From Candidatus Sumerlaeota bacterium (GTDB taxonomy: Bacteria; Sumerlaeota; Sumerlaeia; JAPLSS01), in the NCBI GenBank assembly GCA_026398515.1, contig JAPLSS010000111.1, forward strand, positions 1 to 32,132: 32,132 nucleotides of DNA, given 5' to 3'. A program made the translations under genes and the position numbers. The first letter of the stretch is position 1, and every line of letters begins with the position of its first letter. The notes beneath the pieces are model-generated. The model was not told the origin of the DNA and ran no database searches. It saw nothing but the letters and a program-made list of their open reading frames with translations. Below are positions 8,524 through 17,059 of the stretch, one piece after another.

Positions 8524-9654
8524 CTATCGCCTCAACCACTTTTCAATCATCTCCGGCGGATACTTATACGCCCGGTACACAATCTTCTGCCCCTCGGCGT
8601 ATTCCGCGTACGGGTTCTGGAAATCCCACACGATCTCGCCTTGCGGCGTCACCTCGAACAGCCGTCCGAAATCCGGTTGCGACCCCGAACAGATGAACGT
8701 GTTGCCGTTGGGCAAGCGCTGCGCGTTCGACAGCGCCGCGGCGAAGAACGACGTCGGCGGATCGCCCTTGTACGACCACACGATCCGCCCGCTGATCGGC
8801 TCGACCTCCCAAACCGCCGACCACTTGCGCCCGCTGCCGTTGTCGAAGCAGATCATGTGGCCGTTGGGCAGCATGATCGTCGCGTGCTGCTTGTCCATCG
8901 TCCCCGGGCCCCACGCCCAGACGATCTCGCCCGTCTCGCGCTCAATGACAATGGCCGTGTCGAGGTTGCGATGGCTGACCATCACGTTGCCCGGCTTGAA
9001 CCGCCGGTCGCGCGCCGCGGGCGTCTCCGGCAGCACACACACGGTGTTCGAGTGCGTCCAGTCGGGGTTGTCGACCGGGAACTTCTGCCCGGTCAGGCGC
9101 TTCAACTCCTCGATGTGCTCTTCGCTATGCCACTCCCAAACCGTCTTCCCCGCAGGGTCGACCTCGATCAGGTACGTGCTAAGCAGCGTGCGGGCGCAAA
9201 TCTCCGGCTTATCAACCTCGCGCTGGCAGACGATCATCGTGTTTCCGTTGTCGAGGCGCTGGAAGTCATGATGCACTTGCGCCTCGTGGAACCACACTTC
9301 CTTTCCATTCCAATCCAGTTCCAGCACGCCGCAGTCGCGATCGGGCGAGAATTCGGTGTCGAGCAACAGATGGCCGTTGGGAAGCAGATAGCCGAAGTGG
9401 CTGGTGAACGCCGGCCATTCGTGGACGATCTCGCCGTCGAGATTCAGCAGCAGGAACTTCTTCGAGTGGTCGGGGCTGTAGAGGACGTAGCCCGGCGCGA
9501 CCTTCTCGCGGTTCATCATGCGCAGCCCGTCGCCCTTCTCGGGGCGCACGGGAAATCCCGGCCTGCCCTGAATGATATGATTCCAATACCGAATCCAGCG
9601 CGTGCCGTCTTCCTTGTAGGTGGTGGAGTGCCAGCGTTTCAGCGGTTTGGGCAT
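8524..9654 (-). CDS. Arylsulfotransferase (ASST)-like beta-propeller protein
   Basis: Repeated blades: LNLDGEIVHEW, LELDWNGKEVWF, IEVDPAGKTVWEW, IERETGEIVWAWG, VEPISGRIVWSY, FEVTPQGEIVWDF, each near an 'LPNGH/NGNT' turn. No obvious signal peptide. Confidence 0.65.
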   Translation of the reverse strand: MPKPLKRWHSTTYKEDGTRWIRYWNHIIQGRPGFPVRPEKGDGLRMMNREKVAPGYVLYSPDHSKKFLLLNLDGEIVHEWPAFTSHFGYLLPNGHLLLDTEFSPDRDCGVLELDWNGKEVWFHEAQVHHDFQRLDNGNTMIVCQREVDKPEICARTLLSTYLIEVDPAGKTVWEWHSEEHIEELKRLTGQKFPVDNPDWTHSNTVCVLPETPAARDRRFKPGNVMVSHRNLDTAIVIERETGEIVWAWGPGTMDKQHATIMLPNGHMICFDNGSGRKWSAVWEVEPISGRIVWSYKGDPPTSFFAAALSNAQRLPNGNTFICSGSQPDFGRLFEVTPQGEIVWDFQNPYAEYAEGQKIVYRAYKYPPEMIEKWLRR

Positions 9655-9716
9655 AAGAGAGCCTCCTTAAGGGAATTTTCGATTTTGGATTTCTGATTTG
9701 CGATTGCTACGAAAGA

Positions 9717-9849
9717 GATTGACCACGGAAGACACCGAAGACACGGAAAATGACCTAATCAGAGACAGGTGCTTCCTTCGACTAAAGGGAGCGGAGGTTC
9801 CGCTTCGGGCGTCTTTCTTCCGTGTATTCCGTGTGTTCCGTGGTCAATC
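9717..9849. repeat. Inverted repeat element B (ACACGGAA-type)
   Basis: 32-nt arms 9717-9748 (gattgaccacggaagacaccgaagacacggaa) and 9818-9849 match 29/32 as inverted repeats; arms are themselves tandem copies of an ~9-nt unit. Confidence 0.88.
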
Positions 9850-9916
9850 TCCGTCGTTTGGCTTGTCGTAGCCTTTCAGCGGGCGGACCCGGATGTTGCG
9901 ATGCCGCGCGCGGTGC

Positions 9917-11233
9917 TCACAGCGTCCACGGGCTGCGCATGGCGCGGCCCATGTAGCGTTCGGCTTCCTCATCGTTCACGAAACGCTGGGCGGCCGGGTC
10001 CCACTTGACCTTGCGCCCCAGCCGCATGGAGATGTTGCCGAGATGGCATAGCGTGACGGAGCGGTGGCCGACCTCGGCCGGCGAGACGGTCTCGGCCCGC
10101 GAGCGCACGCACTCGATGAAGTTCTCGACGTGGTTTCGGCTTTCATAGAGATGGATCTCGTCGGGGCCAATCACCGATTTCAGCAGCGAGGCGGGCTCGG
10201 CGGTCAGCTCCGAGCGGTTGACAAAGATCCACCCCTCAGCGCCTTCGAACCGAATGCCGTTTCTCATGTGGGTGGTTGCCCAGACCCTCACGCCGTTGGC
10301 GTAGGTGTAGTCCACGTCATACTGTACGGCCGTGTTGTAGATTCCATCGGAGGGAAACAGCCCGCGGCCTTCGACTTCGACCGGCCCGGAGCGATCCATG
10401 CCGAGCGCCCACTGCACGATGTCGAGGTGATGCGCGCCCCAGTCGCACAAGCCGCCGCCGGAGTAGTCGAAGTTGCCGCGGAAGTAGCGGTGGCAGCGCT
10501 TCTCCGTGTACGGCGCCCACGGCGCGGGGCCCAGCCACATGTCGTAATCGAACCCCTCCGGCACGGGCATCTCCGGCTGCGGTCCGATCGGCTTCGTGCC
10601 GGGAAGGCCGACGGTGATGCCGCGAATCTCGCCGAGGCGGCCGTTGCGGACCAGTTCGCAGGCGAAGCGGAAGTTGCGGCTGGAGCGCTGCTGCGCGCCG
10701 GTCTGAAACACGGTTCCATGGCGCCGCGCCGCGTCGAGCAACACGAACCCCTCGGCGATGTTGTGGGTCAGCGGCTTCTGGCAATAGACGTCCTTGCCCG
10801 CACGGATCGCGGCCAGGGCGATGGGAATATGCCAATGGTCGGGGGTGGCGATGTAGACCAGGTCGATGTCGTCGCGGGCGGCGACGTCGCGGAAGTCATT
10901 ATCCAAGGCGCAGCTCCGTCTGGCGTCGGCGCCATAGACGCCCGCGAGTTCCCCCAGCGCCCGCTCGCGGCGGCTGGCGTCCACGTCGCACAAGGCGACG
11001 ATCCGGAGGTTCGGGTTGCGCATCGTTCCGCGCATCGCGTTGGTCCCCATCGAGCCTAGTCCGACAATCGCCATCGCGAGGCGATTGCTCGGGGCGACCG
11101 CTCCGTCGGCTCCCAAGGCCAAAGATGGAATGAGCATCGGCGCGGCGGCGGCGGCCCCGGCCGCCGCCGCGGATCGCAAAAACGTTCTGCGGCTCACGGC
11201 GGGCGCGCGCTCGGGCTGGGCGTTGTGCGTCAT
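9917..11233 (-). CDS. Gfo/Idh/MocA family oxidoreductase, TAT-exported
   Basis: TAT signal 'SRRTFLRSAAAAGAAAAAPMLIPSLALGA', Rossmann 'AIVGLGSMGTNAMRG', 'YIATPDHWHIPIALAAIRAGKDVYCQKPLTHNIAEG'. Confidence 0.96.
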   Translation of the reverse strand: MTHNAQPERAPAVSRRTFLRSAAAAGAAAAAPMLIPSLALGADGAVAPSNRLAMAIVGLGSMGTNAMRGTMRNPNLRIVALCDVDASRRERALGELAGVYGADARRSCALDNDFRDVAARDDIDLVYIATPDHWHIPIALAAIRAGKDVYCQKPLTHNIAEGFVLLDAARRHGTVFQTGAQQRSSRNFRFACELVRNGRLGEIRGITVGLPGTKPIGPQPEMPVPEGFDYDMWLGPAPWAPYTEKRCHRYFRGNFDYSGGGLCDWGAHHLDIVQWALGMDRSGPVEVEGRGLFPSDGIYNTAVQYDVDYTYANGVRVWATTHMRNGIRFEGAEGWIFVNRSELTAEPASLLKSVIGPDEIHLYESRNHVENFIECVRSRAETVSPAEVGHRSVTLCHLGNISMRLGRKVKWDPAAQRFVNDEEAERYMGRAMRSPWTL

Positions 11234-11359
11234 GAAAGGCCTCCATACTCAGATCAGAGTGTGTCTATACATGGCGACATAAGTAACGAAGGATATTTGG
11301 CGAGCGCTGAACCCGCCTTTGGATCGCAGGCCTCTGGGACCCCGAAGGGGGTCGAATGT

Positions 11360-11512
11360 GAATAGCCGTGGGCGCCAGCCCACGGAAGGGCGCCTAACGG
11401 GAATCCGACCCTGGAGGGGTCGAACGAGGCGCGGCGCTAACTAACCGTGCGACCCCGTCAGGGTCGCGAGAATGGGGGGCGCCGTTTCCGTGGGTTTCAC
11501 CCACGGCTATTC
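11360..11512. repeat. Nested palindromic element C
   Basis: Outer inverted arms gaatagccgtggg (11360-11372) / cccacggctattc (11500-11512); each arm also forms its own hairpin (ccgtggg-cgccag-cccacgg; ccgtgggtttcacccacgg); inner hairpin gcgaccc-cgtca-gggtcgc at 11449-11467. Confidence 0.85.
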
Positions 11513-11653
11513 ATGTTTCTCCCCTGCGGGGAGACGACGCATCCGTGGAGCGATGTCTCTTGTCATGACGCTTTGGCGTCATAGCGGAAGGACATCCTCT
11601 GCGAGATTCGGATCTTTTTGAGCACGCTAAAGATCGCATGCGGCGCGGCAAAC

Positions 11654-13192
11654 CTACACCAACTTCCTTCGCGTGGTCTCCTGCGCGTCCCATTTCCTCA
11701 CGTATTTCTCATGGCCGGGGAAAGTGGGCGTGAAATCCCACGGCGTCGCCTTGCCCATCATGAGCGCGGCGTGCAGCCCTCGTCGCCGGCGCTGGTCGGC
11801 GACGATGCGTTCGCGCAACGCCTCGCCGTCGTAGCCGGCGAGCAGTTCCTCGCGCATCGCCTCTTCGATCCGGGCGACCTCGGGGTCGCCAATGCGGTTG
11901 CGTTGCTCGCGCGGGTCGTCTTCGAGGTTGAACAGAAGCGGAGGCTCGTTCCACACGTTGACATACTTCCACGGCCCCTTGCGAAGGAGGCGCATCGGCT
12001 GGATCGCGCCCTCGCCCGTGTATTCGCCGACGGCGCGGTCCTTCCACTCGCCCTTGCGTCCTTCCAGCAAGTGGCGGAAGCTCGCGCCTTCCACGCCCTC
12101 GAAGGCGCATTGCGCGTCGGGAACGCCGCTGAGGTCGACCAACGTCCGATAGAGATCGAGGAGCGAGACGATCTGCTTCACGATTCGACCCGCGGGAATG
12201 CCCGGGCCGCGCCAAATCAGGGGGACGCGCATGGCGTCCTCGAAGAACGTGCGCTTGAACCACATGCCGTGCTCGCCGAGCATCTCGCCGTGGTCGGTCG
12301 TCACCGCCACGATCGTGTTCCCGGCCAGACCCAGCCGCTCCAGGTCGGCGAGCAATTGCCCGACCAGCGCGTCGAAATACGAGACCATCGCATAATAGGC
12401 GCGGCGCGCTTTCCGCACGGTTTCCTCGCTCGGCGGGAAAACGTCAACCATGTGGTGAATAGATATCCAACGATTGAACGGATGCATTTGATCGAGGGGA
12501 ACGGCGGGCGCGGCAGGGGCGGGGATGTCCTCGTTTCGGTAGAGGTCCCAATACTGGCGCGGGGCGTGAAACAGGTCGTGCGGGTGCGTGAACGAGGCGC
12601 ACAGGAAGAACGGCCGCGGGTCTTCCCGGCGCGCCAGGTCGCGCAGCTTCTGCCGCGCCTGATAGAGGACCTCCTCGTCGTAGTCGATCTGGCAGCTGGC
12701 GTCGCACGGCCCCGACTTGTCCAGGCGCTCGACGCACGTGCCGGGATTGTGATACGCGCCGCGGTCCCAGTTGGCCGTCCAGTGGAAGCCCGAGGGGTAG
12801 ATGTCGGTCGTCAGCCGCTCCTCGAACCCGTGCAGTTGGTCGGGGCCGACGAAGTGCATCTTGCCCGACAGGATCGTCTGGTAGCCGGCCAGCCGCAGTT
12901 CGTGCAGAAACGTCGGCTGCGCGGCCGGCAGTTCGTTGGCGTTGTCGTAGATGCCGATGGCGCTGGGGATGCGCCCGGCGACCATCGAGCAGCGCGACGG
13001 CCCGCAGATCGGGTTGTTGCAGTACGCCGTCTCGAACCGCGCCCCCTCGCGCGCCAGGCGGTCGAGGCGCGGCGTCCGCACGACTGGATTGCCATACGCG
13101 CCGACAGCCGAGGCGGCCAGTTGGTCGGCCATGATGAACAATATGTTGGGCGATGAGGATGGGATTAGGGTTGAGTGGTCGGGCATGGACAT
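11654..13192 (-). CDS. Sulfatase (formylglycine-dependent)
   Basis: 'SPNILFIMADQLAASAVGAYGNPVVRTPRLDRLAREGARFETAYCNNPICGPSRCSMVAGR': CxPxR motif at C63-R67 (Cys codon 13004-13006), 'VTTDHGEMLGEHGMWFK'. Confidence 0.95.
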   Translation of the reverse strand: MSMPDHSTLIPSSSPNILFIMADQLAASAVGAYGNPVVRTPRLDRLAREGARFETAYCNNPICGPSRCSMVAGRIPSAIGIYDNANELPAAQPTFLHELRLAGYQTILSGKMHFVGPDQLHGFEERLTTDIYPSGFHWTANWDRGAYHNPGTCVERLDKSGPCDASCQIDYDEEVLYQARQKLRDLARREDPRPFFLCASFTHPHDLFHAPRQYWDLYRNEDIPAPAAPAVPLDQMHPFNRWISIHHMVDVFPPSEETVRKARRAYYAMVSYFDALVGQLLADLERLGLAGNTIVAVTTDHGEMLGEHGMWFKRTFFEDAMRVPLIWRGPGIPAGRIVKQIVSLLDLYRTLVDLSGVPDAQCAFEGVEGASFRHLLEGRKGEWKDRAVGEYTGEGAIQPMRLLRKGPWKYVNVWNEPPLLFNLEDDPREQRNRIGDPEVARIEEAMREELLAGYDGEALRERIVADQRRRRGLHAALMMGKATPWDFTPTFPGHEKYVRKWDAQETTRRKLV

Positions 13193-13435
13193 GGGTTGCG
13201 TTTCTCGTTTCGAGTTTCAGGTCTCACGTTGCCGGCTATCGCCGAGGGAACGGCAGCGGTCAACCAACGATGCTTGCTGACCGAACGTCCTGCAGGCGCC
13301 GGGAATGGTTGCGCGAAGCGCTTGGCGGCGACATCTTTCGCCTGCCAGTTCCCATACGCCTTTCCACCATGCGCGGCTTATTCTTGCGGTTCAAATCGAG
13401 AATCGCAAATCCCAAATCGGCAATGCCGTCGCTGT

Positions 13436-13999
13436 TCACTGTTTCACCCAGAACATATCGCCGGCGCTGAACGTGCCGTTTGTCGGATCGTAAGCCAGGG
13501 CGAGCAGAGTCGGCGAGGGTTGCGCGATCCGGGGATCGTACACGCGCGCCACGTTGTCGAGGGTTATGGCATAATGCACATCCGGTCCGGAGCTCCACAG
13601 GATCCAACCCAGCCCGCCAGGATCGGTCCAGTAACCGTACGTCGTCGAGACCGGAGACCAAGGATCGGCAAGCAGCGATCGCAGTGTGTCCGTCGCCATC
13701 GCGTCGCACAACCCCATGCCCGGCGCGGGTCTGAGAAACGTCGGCAGACGGGGCATCTGAACATGCGGCTGCGGTTTCTTTCCGGCGGCCGCGTTCACTG
13801 ACCGATCGGCGCTCCATGGAGGATAGGCGCCGTGCTTCGCGTGATAAGCCTCCAGCGCCGCCGACAACGCGGGGATGTTGCGGCGCAGGGCCGCGTTGCG
13901 CCGCCCGCTGCTCGTCCGCTCGGGGTGGGGCATGGCCACCCAGACAAGCACAGCGATTATGACGGCGCATCCCAACGCAGCGAATCTCTGCCCGGACAT
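13436..13999 (-). CDS. Pseudopilin-like protein lacking a type III (prepilin) signal sequence
   Basis: ATG at 13999 preceded by aaaggaggcagcc (strong SD). MSGQRFAALGCAVIIAVLVWVAMPHPERTSSG...AYHAKHGAYPPW...LLALAYDPTNGTFSAGDMFWVKQ; C-terminal motif shared with the canonical pseudopilin at 23545-24213. Longer ORF-track start (14449) runs through repeat element A. Confidence 0.7.
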   Translation of the reverse strand: MSGQRFAALGCAVIIAVLVWVAMPHPERTSSGRRNAALRRNIPALSAALEAYHAKHGAYPPWSADRSVNAAAGKKPQPHVQMPRLPTFLRPAPGMGLCDAMATDTLRSLLADPWSPVSTTYGYWTDPGGLGWILWSSGPDVHYAITLDNVARVYDPRIAQPSPTLLALAYDPTNGTFSAGDMFWVKQ

Positions 14000-14179
14000 G
14001 GCTGCCTCCTTTACGGCGGGACGCTGCCTGCGGCTAACCCAGAACTGGCGCGCATCTGGACATGTGCTGCATCTCTGCGGCAGTGGGCAGCGGCATGTTT
14101 CAGGAAGCGTAGAGGTTCGAATCGGCCCCGTTCCTCGGGTGGCGTTGATCCATGTTAGTGACAGCAACTCATGGCGCTC

Positions 14180-14325
14180 CGGGCCACCCGGAAACGAACA
14201 AAAATGGGGGTATGGAGTCCCGCCTTCAGGCGGAATCCGCAATGGCCCGCCTCGACTCGATTCCCAGCATTCCGCCTGAAGGCGGGACTCCATACCCCCA
14301 TTTGGGGAGCAGTCCCCATTGGCGC
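14180..14325. repeat. Palindromic intergenic element A, copy 2 (opposite orientation)
   Basis: Perfect 35-nt arms 14202-14236 and 14269-14303, 32-nt spacer; flanks cgggccacccggaaacgaac and gcagtccccattggcgc match copy 1 in reverse complement. Confidence 0.9.
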
Positions 14326-14399
14326 GCCGTTGCTGTTTGCCGCTACGCCGCCTCGAAGCTCGCGCTTGAACAACGCGCAGGTTGGAAAGCCTGTCCCAC

Positions 14400-14870
14400 T
14401 CACGGCGCGGCATCCCGCCCTTCCTCGTACATCCTGTACGGCGTTTCAATCATGCCGAGCGTCTCGTAGGTCTTGCGCGCGATATGGTTGTCCTTCTCCA
14501 CGTAGAGGCGGAACCCGCAAACGTTCTCATCTCGCGCCAGCTCGGACTTGACGAATTCGTAGAGGCGCCGGTAGACGCCTTGGCGACGGAACTCTTTCCG
14601 CACGTAGACGCTCTGAATCCACCAATACACCCCGTTGCGCCAGTCGCTCCACTCGCGGGTGATCATTAGCGATCCGGCGATGCGCCCGTCCTTTTCGGCC
14701 ACGACGTAGAATCCCGCCTCGGGATGCTGAAAAAGCGACCGAACGCCGGCCTGGACGATGGCGCGCGCGAGATCGCGGCCCTCGGTCTCGCGCGCCATGG
14801 CGAGGTTGAAGTCGGTGAGCGTCTGGGCGTCGCGCTCGTCGGCCAATCGGATGCGCATGTCCTGTTTCAT
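14400..14870 (-). CDS. GNAT-family N-acetyltransferase
   Basis: Start trimmed to MKQDMRIRLADERDAQTLTDFNLAMARETEG; 'VYVRKEFRRQGVYRRLYEFVKSEL', 'YVEKDNHIARKTYETLGM'. Confidence 0.9.
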   Translation of the reverse strand: MKQDMRIRLADERDAQTLTDFNLAMARETEGRDLARAIVQAGVRSLFQHPEAGFYVVAEKDGRIAGSLMITREWSDWRNGVYWWIQSVYVRKEFRRQGVYRRLYEFVKSELARDENVCGFRLYVEKDNHIARKTYETLGMIETPYRMYEEGRDAAP

Positions 14871-14891
14871 AAGCGCCTTCTGGGCGGCTGC

Positions 14892-14967
14892 TGGGAGCGC
14901 CGACGGCCTCGTCGGCAAATACGCATCAGATTGCGATCTATCGCCGACGTGGACGTCGGCGCTCCCA
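14892..14967. repeat. Inverted repeat element D
   Basis: tgggagcgccgac (14892-14904) / gtcggcgctccca (14955-14967), with further inner gacggcctcgtc and gacgtggacgtc self-complementary segments. Confidence 0.75.
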
Positions 14968-14989
14968 GAACAGCAGACAAACTCTACGG

Positions 14990-16711
14990 TCATCGCAGCC
15001 CCGCCGCCTTCATCAACACATCCTGCATCCGCCTGACCGGATCGCTCATCGACCACATTCCTTGCCACGCGTAGAGGAACCGCGCCGGCGCATAGGGGCC
15101 GGACTTGTAGACGTAACTCGACAGCGCGTCGCCGTAGCGCTTTCCCGTCGGGCCGAAGACGGTGAGCCAGGCGCGGTAGTCGCAGCCCTCATCCTTCGTC
15201 GGCGCCACGCTGGGGCGGAAGCGCAGGTCGCCGCTCGTCGGATACGGCTCGTCGGCCTTGGTCGCGTTGTCGCGAACGACGATGCCCTGTTCGGGCGGCG
15301 TCTTTTCCCAGCTCATCGCCAGCGGCAGGCCGATCCGCTTGCTCCAGCTCGTTTCGCCGGTGTCCAGGTCCTTGAACAGCGGCCACGGCTGCCACGAAGC
15401 GAACACCACGACCCCGCCGTCTTTCCCGTATTGCTTGAACGCCGCCTCGACCGTCTTGCCTTCGCCATAGTCGTTCTTGAACGGCTCGCCCTCGGTGTAG
15501 ACCGCGATGGGGCACTCGGCGGCCTTGAGTTTGCCCTGCGCGAACTCCTCCAGGCTGAACAGGCGCGTCGGCAAACCGGGCGCCAGAAGATCCATCCCGA
15601 TGCCCTGCGGGCCGCCGAGGACGGCGACCTTGCCGCCCTTCCACGCCTTGACGAACGGCGCCCAGGCCGGATCGGGCGGCGCCGCAATGGGCTTGGCGTT
15701 GGGGTCCTTGAACTTCTTCGACCATTCGGCGGTGGCCTTGAGATACTTGTCGCCGAACTCCTTGCAGGGCTCGATGACCGATCCTTCGTGCCATTCGTTC
15801 CATGTGCAGATCAACGTCCAGTCCACGTCGCGGCCGATGCCGCCTTCCCAGCCGATGTCGTAGGTCTGGCCGTCCAGCCGCGGAATGGCCAGGCCGGGCG
15901 TGCGATTCTTGGTGTCGTCGTAGCCGGGGATGACCGTGTAGCAGGCGAGTTTGCCATGGCGGCGGGGGACGAGCTCGCTCGTCAGTTCGATGCCGGCGAT
16001 GGCGCGGCGCATCTCCTCCGGCTTGTCCAGGCCGCGCAGGCGTCCGGCGGTGTTGTATTGATGCGTGCCGTCGAAGACCTTGGCGTTGGCGTCGTTGATG
16101 CCGTCGCCGACGAGAAACGGATCGACTCCCGTTTTCTCGACCACGAGTTTGCGGATCGTCGTCCAGCGCTCCGCCGGCTTGATCTCATTGACCGCGCGGA
16201 CATAGATGAAGATGACCGGGCGGCCGTTGACCTTGAGCCACGCCGGATGGCTGGTGTGGGTTTGGATGACGTAGGCCAGGCGCTCGGCGGCCTTCTCATC
16301 CGTGGCGTCGGTCTTGGCGGTGGTTTCGTAGTACACGGTGACGACGCGGCCATGCGCCTGCGCCTTGTCGAGAAGGATGGGTAGCGCCTGGTCGTTCCAA
16401 TCCTTGGGTCCCCACCAGGTGGTGATCGGGCCGTCGATGCCGGCCTCCTGCATCTGTTTCATGTGGAGATCGAGAACGGCGGGATCATGGCTGTCGTAGG
16501 GGCCGATGGCGGGCCAGTAGCGCCAGTTGCCGATGTCCTGCTTCGCCGTGTCGACGTTCGCGTAATGGAGCCACTTGCCGCTGAAGGCTTCGGTGGCGTA
16601 CCACGTGTAGTAGAACGCCAGCACGCGCTTGGGGCCGAAATCCGCGGCGCCGGCTGACGCGCAGAAGGGGAGAAGCGAGAAAAAACTGAGCAGGGCGATC
16701 GGGCGATTCAT
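14990..16711 (-). CDS. Secreted GH99/GH71-like glycoside hydrolase with C-terminal amidotransferase/ThuA-like region
   Basis: ATG 16711 with ggaggt SD; signal peptide MNRPIALLSFFSLLPFCASAGA; 'VLAFYYTWYATEAFSGKWLHY...GPYDSHDPAVLDLHMKQMQEAGIDGPITTWWG', 'ICTWNEWHEGSVIEPCKEFGDKYL'. Confidence 0.78.
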   Translation of the reverse strand: MNRPIALLSFFSLLPFCASAGAADFGPKRVLAFYYTWYATEAFSGKWLHYANVDTAKQDIGNWRYWPAIGPYDSHDPAVLDLHMKQMQEAGIDGPITTWWGPKDWNDQALPILLDKAQAHGRVVTVYYETTAKTDATDEKAAERLAYVIQTHTSHPAWLKVNGRPVIFIYVRAVNEIKPAERWTTIRKLVVEKTGVDPFLVGDGINDANAKVFDGTHQYNTAGRLRGLDKPEEMRRAIAGIELTSELVPRRHGKLACYTVIPGYDDTKNRTPGLAIPRLDGQTYDIGWEGGIGRDVDWTLICTWNEWHEGSVIEPCKEFGDKYLKATAEWSKKFKDPNAKPIAAPPDPAWAPFVKAWKGGKVAVLGGPQGIGMDLLAPGLPTRLFSLEEFAQGKLKAAECPIAVYTEGEPFKNDYGEGKTVEAAFKQYGKDGGVVVFASWQPWPLFKDLDTGETSWSKRIGLPLAMSWEKTPPEQGIVVRDNATKADEPYPTSGDLRFRPSVAPTKDEGCDYRAWLTVFGPTGKRYGDALSSYVYKSGPYAPARFLYAWQGMWSMSDPVRRMQDVLMKAAGLR

Positions 16712-16843
16712 GGCAGACCTCCGGAGGGCGAATGGTTTTGACACAATCAAACACGCGAATGCGAGCGTATTGCGGAACAAAAACTATGGCGGCGCCCGGG
16801 CCTGAAGTCAAAGGGTTCATCGTCTGCGCCCGTCTTCCCGGCG

Positions 16844-16896
16844 GCGCGAAGCGCTTTGGAGTGCGGCGGCTTGCCGCACTCCAAAGCGCTTCGCGC
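16844..16896. repeat. Palindromic element E, copy 1
   Basis: Perfect 24-bp stem gcgcgaagcgctttggagtgcggc / gccgcactccaaagcgcttcgcgc with 5-nt loop ggctt. Confidence 0.92.
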
Positions 16897-17059
16897 ATTC
16901 TTGTGGATTCGGAGCTACACCGCTGGATGCGCTCGAAACCGGGCGGCCGCGGGAAAAAGCGTGGACTCCCTCGCCGCGCCTGCTATATATCGCGGCGCAG
17001 ATGATGCGACAACGCCGCCCCGTGAACTCCGCGCGCATATTGGTCCCCGTGAAAGTTTC

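Noticed and set aside
7349-9271. 640-aa + strand ORF (and 8392-9696, 434 aa)
   Set aside because: Out-of-frame through the PHP protein and antisense to the ASST-like gene; typical high-GC spurious frames.
9672-9849. Possible CRISPR array from the short ACACGGAAG/AAATC repeats
   Set aside because: Repeat units are too short and contiguous, with no unique spacers and no cas genes.
10064-13156. Long + strand ORFs 10064-11059 and 11618-13156
   Set aside because: Antisense shadows of the Gfo/Idh oxidoreductase and the sulfatase.
13436-14449. 337-aa version of the pseudopilin-like ORF
   Set aside because: The upstream 150 codons translate repeat element A and intergenic DNA; a strong SD supports the start at 13999.
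15062-16384. 440-aa + strand ORF
   Set aside because: Antisense shadow of the GH99-like gene.
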